Source: Modestobacter sp. (lineage in GTDB: Bacteria > Actinomycetota > Actinomycetes > Mycobacteriales > Geodermatophilaceae). Taken from it: 5,064 nucleotides of DNA. The translations under genes and the position numbers were made by a program. Under the pieces are notes generated by a model. It worked only from the letters and a program-made list of their open reading frames with translations, was not told the DNA's origin and ran no database searches. The stretch is taken from assembly GCA_025966175.1 (NCBI GenBank), contig JAOPVN010000447.1, positions 1 through 5,064 of the forward strand, written 5' to 3'. Below, piece by piece: positions 1-5,064 of this stretch; position 1 is the first letter of the stretch; each line of letters begins with the position of its first letter.

Positions 1-663
1 GAGGTCATGGCCGGGTACGACTGGTACCCACCGCTGGACGGCGTGCCGGTCGAGAACGCGGTCGAGGCCTACGCAGGAGTCTTCATCGACCGCCCGCACA
101 GTGAGCTGGCCGGGATCCTCTCCGAGCGCTGGATGACGACCGAGGACGTCAGCCGGGCCTTCGTCGCCGAGCACTTCGCCCGGCCGGGGGCCGAGACCAC
201 CCTGGACCGGGCGTTGCGGCTGGACTCGACGATCATGCTGGTCGACGACCCGGTCAAGCGGGTGGACAACATGACGATGGCGTGGGGTCTGGAGGCCCGG
301 GTGCCGTTCCTCGACCACGAGTTCGTGGAGCTGGCCGCGGCCGTCCCGCCGGAGCTGAAGCTGCTGCACGGCGGTAAGGGCGTGCTCAAGGACGCCGCCC
401 GCAAGGTCATCCCCGCCGACGTGATCGACCGGCCGAAGGGCTACTTCCCGGTGCCGGCGATCATCGATCTGCAGGGCGAGTACCTCGAGACGGTGCGCGC
501 GGCGCTGCACGCACCCGAGGCGCGCGAACGTGGCCTCTTCCGGACCGAGTACGTGGACCGGTTGCTGGCCGAACCGAACACCCATCGCACCACGCTGGGG
601 GCCAACCAGCTCTGGCAGGTGGGCCTGCTGGAACTCTGGCTGCAGCGCCACGGGATCCGCTGA
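1..663 (+). CDS. asnO: N-acetylglutaminylglutamine amidotransferase (asparagine synthase family), 3' part only
   Basis: This is the C-terminal 220 residues of a class-II glutamine amidotransferase of the asparagine synthetase B family; the frame is open to the left edge, so the ATG at base 7 is internal. Family members are about 590-600 residues, so the N-terminal glutaminase domain and the ATP-pyrophosphatase loop lie outside. Visible (counting from base 1) is the synthetase core RVDNMTMAWGLEARVPFLDH at residues 87-106, then a GGKGVLKDAARKVIP segment and RPKGYFPVPA. The latter two, and a tail ending in LWQ..LLELWLQ, resemble the NAGGN amidotransferase subgroup (TIGR03104-like) more than housekeeping AsnB. 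Known AsnO enzymes amidate the C-terminus of N-acetylglutaminylglutamine, an osmoprotectant dipeptide made with Ngg, in the cytoplasm. The S9 peptidase gene follows 103 bases downstream. The family is certain. The NAGGN assignment is from remembered motifs; the alternative is an AsnB-like enzyme of another pathway. Confidence 0.83.
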   Translation, partial: EVMAGYDWYPPLDGVPVENAVEAYAGVFIDRPHSELAGILSERWMTTEDVSRAFVAEHFARPGAETTLDRALRLDSTIMLVDDPVKRVDNMTMAWGLEARVPFLDHEFVELAAAVPPELKLLHGGKGVLKDAARKVIPADVIDRPKGYFPVPAIIDLQGEYLETVRAALHAPEARERGLFRTEYVDRLLAEPNTHRTTLGANQLWQVGLLELWLQRHGIR

Positions 664-683
664 CCGCGCGACGCCGCGCGTCA
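661..683 (+). other. GC-rich hairpin overlapping the asnO stop codon
   Basis: The TGA stop (661-663) forms the foot of an inverted repeat. Bases 661-670 pair with 675-683 (ten pairs with one bulged C at 664 or 665), closing on a four-base loop ACGC. No T-rich tract follows, so it is not a canonical intrinsic terminator. It could stabilise the 3' end of the upstream message, weaken read-through, or simply reflect high GC. The rest of the 664-766 gap shows no recognisable promoter to me. Confidence 0.4.
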
Positions 684-756
684 GGGGTCCGGTCCGCTCT
701 GCCGATGCCGGGGACGACGACGTCCACCGGCAGCTCCGCACCGCCCGTACCCGCCG

Positions 757-765
757 AGGAGGTGA
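757..765 (+). promoter_or_regulatory. Strong Shine-Dalgarno for the S9 peptidase
   Basis: AGGAGGTGA at 757-765 is a near-perfect complement of the 16S rRNA 3' end. It sits immediately before the ATG at 767, with GGAGG four bases away from it. It fixes the start of the S9 peptidase at 767, although the same frame stays open back to base 530, within the upstream gene. Confidence 0.85.
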
Positions 766-766
766 C

Positions 767-2626
767 ATGACCGACGCTCTGCGCACGGCCGGACTGTCCA
801 CCGAGGTCCGCCTGGCCATCGCCGAGATCGCCGGCGCCGCCGGTGCGTGGTGCCCCACGCTCGCGCCGACCGGCGACCGGGTGGCCTACGTCAGCGACCG
901 CTCCGGTCTGCCCCGGCTGGAGGTCTCCACCCTGGACCAGCAGACGCCGCCCGCGGTGCTGTCCGGCCCGGAGGAGGAGGTCGTCTCGGTCGCCTGGTCC
1001 CCGGACGGCGAGTGGCTGGCGTACCTGGTCAGCCCGGGTGGCTCGATCTGCGCGCAGCTGTGGGCCGTGCGCCCCGACGGCACCGAGCGCCACCTGGTCG
1101 CGGGGGAGGACCCGCGGTCCACCGTCTTCGCCGGTGGCTGGACGGCCGGGGCCGGCCACTACGTCTGCTCGATCGCCCCCGGGGACGGGCCCGGCGCCGA
1201 CGTCGTCCTGGTCGACGTGGCCAGCGGCGCTCGGCGGACGCTGGCCACCGGTGGCTTCCTGTCGGTGACCGCGGTCGCCGCCGACGAGCGCACCGTGCTG
1301 GCCCGGCGGGGCCCGCGTGGACACCGGCACATCGTGCTGGTGGACGTCGCCAGCGGTGTCCAGCGGCGGGTGATCCCGCTCGGTGCCGCCGGCGGAACGT
1401 CCTCGGAGGACGGCCGGTTCGCCCTGGACGGCCGTGCGGTCTACCTCCGCGCGGGCCTGCCCCGGCAGCCCGGCGTGCCCCGCAGTGACCGGGCCGGCCT
1501 GGTCCGGGTGCCGCTCAGCGAGGACCGCGTGCCGGGCCCGGGCGAGGTGCTCATCGCCCGCCCGGACGCCGACCTGGACGCCTATGCCGTGCGCGCCGAC
1601 GGCACCGTGGTCTGTGTCTGGAACGCCGACGGGGTCACCGAGGTGGAGGTCCGCGACCTCGCCGAGGGCTCGCTGCGCCGCGCCGTCCCGCTGCCCCAGC
1701 CGGTGATGCCCGGCTGGTCGCTGTCGGCCGACGGCCGCACGCTGCTCGCCGAGCTCACCGGTCCGCTGTCGCCGCGCTCGCTGTGGCTGGTCCCGCTGGA
1801 CGACGAGGGGGAGCCGGTCGCGCTGCCATCGACGCCGCGCCGCCCCGACCCGCACCTGCTGGTCACCCCCGAGCACCGCCGGTATCGCGCGCACGACGGC
1901 ACCCAGCTGGACGGCTGGCTCTACGTGCCGCCGGGGGTGCACGGCGGCAACCGCACGGTGATCAGCTTCCACGGCGGCCCGGAGGGGCAGGAGCGGTCGG
2001 ACTTCCACCCGGTCGCCCAGTCGCTGGTCGCCGCCGGCCTCACCGTCTTCGCGCCGAACGTGCGGGGTTCGGGTGGGCACGGGGCGGCGTTCATGGCCGC
2101 CGACGACCTCGGGGCCCGGGAGGCCTCCTTCGACGACGTCGTCGCGACCGTCGAGCACCTGGTCGAGTCGGGCGTGGCACTGTCCGGCCAGATCGGCGCG
2201 CACGGCTGGTCCTACGGCGGATACCTGACGCTGGTCGCGCTCACCCGCTGGCCGGACCTGTTCGCCGCCGGGGCGACGCTGGCCGGGATGAGCGACCTGC
2301 GCACCTTCTTCGCGGGGACCGAGCCGTGGATGGCGGCCGCCTCGGTGACCGAGTACGGCGACCCGGTCACCGACCGGGACATGCTCGCCGCGATCTCCCC
2401 GATGACGATGCTGGACCGGCTCTCCGCGCCGGTGCTGCTGACCCACGGCGACCGGGACACCAACGTCCCGGTGCTGGAGTCGATCCAGGCGCACCAGGAG
2501 CTCACCGCGCTCGGCGCCCCCGCCGAGCTGCTGCTCCTGAAGGGTGAAGGCCACACGATCGTGGGACGGGAGAACCTGCTGCACCTGTCCGAGCGGGTGG
2601 CCGAGTGGTTCGATCGATGGTTGTGA
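767..2626 (+). CDS. S9 family serine peptidase (prolyl oligopeptidase / acylaminoacyl-peptidase type)
   Basis: A complete 619-residue serine peptidase with the two-domain S9 layout. Residues about 25-370 form a beta-propeller with PD40-type repeats, for example LAPTGDRVAYVSDR near 32-45 and VAWSPDGEWLAYL at 75-87. Residues about 375-619 are the alpha/beta hydrolase: oxyanion-region HGGP at 402-405, RGSGGHG at 433-439, nucleophile elbow GWSYGG with Ser482, HGDRDTNVP with Asp564, and GEGH with His596. The triad is intact. The N-terminus is polar, with no signal peptide or membrane segment, so a cytoplasmic enzyme is expected. The propeller normally limits access to short peptides, so the substrate should be an oligopeptide or an N-acylated peptide; which one cannot be read from the sequence. 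The ATG at 767 has a strong Shine-Dalgarno. The permuted ATP-grasp gene begins seven bases after the stop, suggesting co-transcription. By position it may hydrolyse NAGGN or a related dipeptide, which is inference. Confidence 0.93.
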   Translation: MTDALRTAGLSTEVRLAIAEIAGAAGAWCPTLAPTGDRVAYVSDRSGLPRLEVSTLDQQTPPAVLSGPEEEVVSVAWSPDGEWLAYLVSPGGSICAQLWAVRPDGTERHLVAGEDPRSTVFAGGWTAGAGHYVCSIAPGDGPGADVVLVDVASGARRTLATGGFLSVTAVAADERTVLARRGPRGHRHIVLVDVASGVQRRVIPLGAAGGTSSEDGRFALDGRAVYLRAGLPRQPGVPRSDRAGLVRVPLSEDRVPGPGEVLIARPDADLDAYAVRADGTVVCVWNADGVTEVEVRDLAEGSLRRAVPLPQPVMPGWSLSADGRTLLAELTGPLSPRSLWLVPLDDEGEPVALPSTPRRPDPHLLVTPEHRRYRAHDGTQLDGWLYVPPGVHGGNRTVISFHGGPEGQERSDFHPVAQSLVAAGLTVFAPNVRGSGGHGAAFMAADDLGAREASFDDVVATVEHLVESGVALSGQIGAHGWSYGGYLTLVALTRWPDLFAAGATLAGMSDLRTFFAGTEPWMAAASVTEYGDPVTDRDMLAAISPMTMLDRLSAPVLLTHGDRDTNVPVLESIQAHQELTALGAPAELLLLKGEGHTIVGRENLLHLSERVAEWFDRWL

Positions 2627-2633
2627 CCCCGCG

Positions 2634-4121
2634 ATGACTCCCAGCCCCGGCGTCTTCGCCCGTTACCCCGGTTCCGCCGGGGACGAGGCGGTGGGGCCGG
2701 ACGGCTCGCTGCGGACGGTCTACGAGCCGGTGGCGGAGGTGCTCGACGACCTGGGCGGGGTGGGCATCACCGCCGTCGTCGGCGCCGTCGCCCAGGAGCG
2801 CCGGATGCGCGGCGTCGTCTTCGGCAGCTACGTCGACGGCCGGCTGGAGGAGCGGGCCTTCCCGCTCTGCCCGGTGCCTCGGGTGCTCTCGGCCGCGGAC
2901 TGGGACCACCTCTCGCGCGGTGTGGAGCAGCGGACCCGGGCACTCAACGCTTTCCTCGCCGACGTGTACCGCCCGGCCGGGCGGCGGCGCACCGACAGCG
3001 ACCAGCACTCCGAGGTGGTGCGCGCCGGCGTCGTCCCGGAGTGGATCGTCACCGCCAGCCCCGGGCACCGGCCGGCCGCCGTCGGCCTGGCCGCGGCCGG
3101 CCAGCAGCGGATCACCGTCTCCGGACTGGACCTGCTGCACGGGCCGCGTGGCTGGGTGGTCCTGGAGGACAACCTGCGGGTGCCGTCGGGGATCGGGTAC
3201 GCCCTCACCAACCGGGACAGCGGCCGGGCCGCGCTGCCGCAGCTGTACGCCGAGGCCGAGGCCGCCGGTCTGGTCGACCCGGGGGAGGCGGTGGCGCTGC
3301 TGCGGGCCGCGCTCGCCGACGCTGCACCGGCCGGGTGCACCGGCGTTCCGCAGCTCGGGCTGCTCACCGACGGCCCGCACAACTCCGCCTGGTTCGAGCA
3401 CCAGCTCCTGGCCGCTGCGATCGGCATCCCGATCGTGACCCCCGATGCGCTCTGGCCGACCCCCACCGGCGGGATCGCGGTGCAGGTGAACGGCGAGCGG
3501 ATCCCGATCGACGTCCTCTACCGGCGGTTCGACGAGGCCGACCTCGCGGCCCACCTGACCCCCAGCGGCACCCCGGTGGACGTGCTGCTCGGGGAGGCGG
3601 TGCGCGCCGGCAAGCTGGCGATGGCCAACGTGCCCGGCAACGGCGTCGCCGACGACAAGGCCACCTACCGCTACGTGCCGGAGATGATCCGGTTCTACCT
3701 GGCCGAGGAGCCGGTGCTGGAGACGGTGCCCACGTGGCTGCTGGCCGCCGAGGCGGACCTGGCCGAGGTGCGCGACCGGCTGCACGAGCTGGTCGTCAAG
3801 CCGGTCGACGGGTACGGCGGCCAGGGCGTGGTCTTCGGGCCGCTGTGCTCGGCCCCGGAGCTCGCCGAGCTGCACGCCCAGGTGCTCGCCGCACCGCACC
3901 GCTTCGTCGCCCAGGAGCCGGTCGACTTCTCCACGGTGCCCACCGTCATCGACGGCATGGTCGTGCCGCGACGCGCGGACCTGCGGGTCTTCGCCGTCGC
4001 CGGGACGACGACCCAGACGTTGCCGGCCCCGCTGACCCGGGTGGCGCTCACCGAGGGTTCGCTGCTGGTCAACTCCAGCCAGGGCGGCGGCAGCAAGGAC
4101 ACCTGGATCCTGCCCCACTGA
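2634..4121 (+). CDS. Circularly permuted ATP-grasp protein (COG2308 / CP_ATPgrasp type)
   Basis: A complete 495-residue protein matching the stand-alone circularly permuted ATP-grasp family over its whole length. Landmarks in order: a family-typical N-terminus (LRTVYEPVAEVLDDLG), RTRALNAFLADVY, LEDNLRVPSG at 177-186, NVPGNGVADDKATY at 332-345, VVKPVDGYGGQG with Lys389, RRADLRVF with Asp449 and Arg451, and the C-terminal signature NSSQGGGSKDTW at 480-491, four residues from the end. The lysine, acidic and Gly-rich elements expected for ATP and Mg binding are present, so it is probably active. Related proteins are thought to form peptide or amide bonds, but no substrate is established for this family that I can name. 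Homologues usually lie beside an alpha-E protein and a transglutaminase-like protein; neither follows here. The ATG at 2634 lies seven bases after the S9 stop and has no clear Shine-Dalgarno, so translation is probably coupled. Confidence 0.9.
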   Translation: MTPSPGVFARYPGSAGDEAVGPDGSLRTVYEPVAEVLDDLGGVGITAVVGAVAQERRMRGVVFGSYVDGRLEERAFPLCPVPRVLSAADWDHLSRGVEQRTRALNAFLADVYRPAGRRRTDSDQHSEVVRAGVVPEWIVTASPGHRPAAVGLAAAGQQRITVSGLDLLHGPRGWVVLEDNLRVPSGIGYALTNRDSGRAALPQLYAEAEAAGLVDPGEAVALLRAALADAAPAGCTGVPQLGLLTDGPHNSAWFEHQLLAAAIGIPIVTPDALWPTPTGGIAVQVNGERIPIDVLYRRFDEADLAAHLTPSGTPVDVLLGEAVRAGKLAMANVPGNGVADDKATYRYVPEMIRFYLAEEPVLETVPTWLLAAEADLAEVRDRLHELVVKPVDGYGGQGVVFGPLCSAPELAELHAQVLAAPHRFVAQEPVDFSTVPTVIDGMVVPRRADLRVFAVAGTTTQTLPAPLTRVALTEGSLLVNSSQGGGSKDTWILPH

Positions 4122-4123
4122 GG

Positions 4124-4181
4124 AAGGACCCCGTCCTCCTCACCCCTCGCAAGCTCGGGGCGAGCCTCGGGACGGGGCCTT
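4124..4181. terminator. Long hairpin between convergent genes, likely bidirectional terminator
   Basis: An inverted repeat fills the gap between the ATP-grasp stop (4119-4121) and the serC stop (4180-4182). The outer stem pairs 4124-4136 with 4170-4181: twelve pairs with A4128 bulged. An inner stem pairs CTCGC at 4146-4150 with GCGAG at 4160-4164; an alternative CCCC/GGGG pairing is also possible. The right arm includes two bases of the serC stop codon. There is no long T tract on either strand, only CCTTAC on the plus side and TCCTTCCTC on the minus side. That is common for actinobacterial terminators. Its position between convergent genes supports termination in both directions. Confidence 0.7.
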
Positions 4182-5064
4182 ACAGCTGGCCGACGACGTG
4201 CTCGATGCAGGCGGTCAGCGCGCTCACGTCGTCCGGGTCGACCGCGGGGAACATGCCGATCCGCAGCTGGTTGCGGCCGAGCTTGCGGTACGGCTCGGTG
4301 TCCACGACGCCGTGCGCCCGCAGCGTCTTGGCGATCAGCGCCGCGTCGACCGACTCGTCGAAGTCGATGGTGCCGACGACGTAGGACCGCTCCTCGACCC
4401 GGGTGACGAAGGGCTGGGTGTACTCGGTCTTCTCCGCCCAGTCGTACAGCCGGCTCGAGGACTCCTTGCTGCGGCCCACCGCGGCCGACAGCCCACCGAG
4501 GCCCAGCATCCAGTCGATCTGGTCGGCGAGCAGGAACAGCGTGGCGACCGCAGGGGTGTTGTAGGTCTGGTCCTTGGAGCTGTTGTCCACGGCGATCGAC
4601 AGGTCCAGGAACCCGGGGATCCAGCGGTCGGAGGCCTTGATCTCCGCGACCCGCTCCAGCGCCGGCGCAGACATCAGCGCCAGCCACAGGCCGCCGTCGC
4701 TGGCGAAGGACTTCTGCGGGGCGAAGTAGTAGACGTCGCTCTGGGCGATGTCGACCGGCAGGCCGCCGGCGCCGGAAGTGGCGTCGATGAGCACCAGGGC
4801 GTCGGCATCCGCGCCGGCCGGGCGGCGGACGGGGGCCATGACGCCGGTCGAGGTCTCGTTGTGCGCCCAGGCGTAGACGTCCACCCCGGCCTCGGCGGTG
4901 GGCAGCGCCAGCGAGCCGGGATCGGCCTTCGCGATGACCGGGTCGTCGAGGAACGGCGCCTCGGCGACCCCGGAGGCGAACTTCGCGGAGAACTCGCCGT
5001 AGGTGCCGTGCGCGCTGCGCCGGCGCACGAGGCCGATCGTGGCGGCGTCCCAGAACGCCGTCGT
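4180..5064 (-). CDS. serC: Phosphoserine aminotransferase, C-terminal part (5' end off the window)
   Basis: This is the C-terminal 294 residues of SerC, the PLP enzyme that converts 3-phosphohydroxypyruvate and glutamate to phosphoserine and 2-oxoglutarate in serine biosynthesis, and which can also act in pyridoxal phosphate synthesis. The frame is open to the right edge and begins TTAFWDAA, the family segment with the tryptophan that stacks on PLP. The GTG at 5026-5028 is therefore internal, and about 75-80 residues are missing. Counting from 5064, the PLP contacts are in order: HNETSTG at 68-74, IDATSGAGG with Asp94, APQK with the Schiff-base Lys118, and TYNTPA with Asn168/Thr169. The C-terminus contains DTEPYRKLGRNQLRIGMFPA. 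It resembles the mycobacterial-type SerC throughout. It is convergent with the ATP-grasp gene and shares their intergenic hairpin, so it is a separate transcription unit. It ends with TAA at 4182-4180. Confidence 0.95.
   Translation of the reverse strand, partial: TTAFWDAATIGLVRRRSAHGTYGEFSAKFASGVAEAPFLDDPVIAKADPGSLALPTAEAGVDVYAWAHNETSTGVMAPVRRPAGADADALVLIDATSGAGGLPVDIAQSDVYYFAPQKSFASDGGLWLALMSAPALERVAEIKASDRWIPGFLDLSIAVDNSSKDQTYNTPAVATLFLLADQIDWMLGLGGLSAAVGRSKESSSRLYDWAEKTEYTQPFVTRVEERSYVVGTIDFDESVDAALIAKTLRAHGVVDTEPYRKLGRNQLRIGMFPAVDPDDVSALTACIEHVVGQL

Noticed and set aside
7..9. ATG at 7 as the start of the amidotransferase
   Set aside because: The frame is open to the left edge and the visible part covers only the C-terminal third of the family, so the gene is cut by the window.
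530..766. Extending the S9 peptidase start back to 530
   Set aside because: This would overlap asnO by 134 bases. The added residues look like out-of-frame sequence, and the strong Shine-Dalgarno sits directly before 767.
461..2584. A 707-codon open frame on the minus strand opposite the S9 gene
   Set aside because: The translation is low-complexity, rich in Arg, Gly, His and Val with no recognisable domain. It mirrors the codon bias of the plus-strand S9 gene, whose catalytic motifs are clear.
2544..2633. Extending the ATP-grasp start back to 2544
   Set aside because: The added 30 residues overlap the S9 C-terminus including its catalytic His region, and homologous sequence begins only after 2634.
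2502..4118. A 538-codon open frame on the minus strand opposite the ATP-grasp gene
   Set aside because: Same kind of high-GC shadow; the plus-strand reading matches a conserved family along its full length.
3041..4384. A 447-codon plus-strand frame spanning the ATP-grasp end, the hairpin and serC
   Set aside because: It is Arg/Gly/Ala-rich without motifs, crosses a likely terminator and runs antisense to serC.
5026..5028. GTG as the start of serC
   Set aside because: Codons from 5029 to 5064 continue the family sequence (TTAFWDAA), so the gene extends beyond the window.

Overview
The window is very GC-rich and densely coding. Third codon positions are almost all G or C and gaps are short. 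The protein sequences point to an actinobacterium; the serC gene is the actinobacterial (mycobacterial-like) type. A member of the Geodermatophilaceae or a relative would fit, but that is an impression from composition and sequence style, not a proven assignment. Nothing suggests a mobile element, CRISPR array, tRNA or rRNA, and no stretch over 300 bases lacks a gene.

Layout, left to right. Bases 1-663 (+) are the C-terminal third of an asparagine-synthetase-like amidotransferase, best matched to the N-acetylglutaminylglutamine (NAGGN) amidotransferase AsnO; its start lies off the left edge. After a 103-base gap with a compact hairpin at the stop codon and a strong Shine-Dalgarno, bases 767-2626 (+) encode a complete S9-family serine peptidase of 619 residues (beta-propeller plus alpha/beta hydrolase, Ser482/Asp564/His596). 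Seven bases later, bases 2634-4121 (+) encode a complete 495-residue circularly permuted ATP-grasp protein (COG2308 type). A 58-base gap, almost wholly occupied by one long hairpin, separates it from a convergent gene, serC (phosphoserine aminotransferase, - strand), which runs off the right edge.

The three plus-strand genes look like one transcription unit around small peptide or amide chemistry: an amidotransferase that caps a dipeptide osmolyte, a peptidase that could cleave an N-acylated peptide, and an ATP-dependent ligase-fold enzyme of unknown substrate. The classic NAGGN 'trio' has a GNAT/ATP-grasp synthetase (Ngg), AsnO and an M42 peptidase; here the visible peptidase is S9. The permuted ATP-grasp protein lacks its usual alpha-E and transglutaminase partners on its downstream side. 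serC is an ordinary serine-biosynthesis gene and probably unrelated in function.
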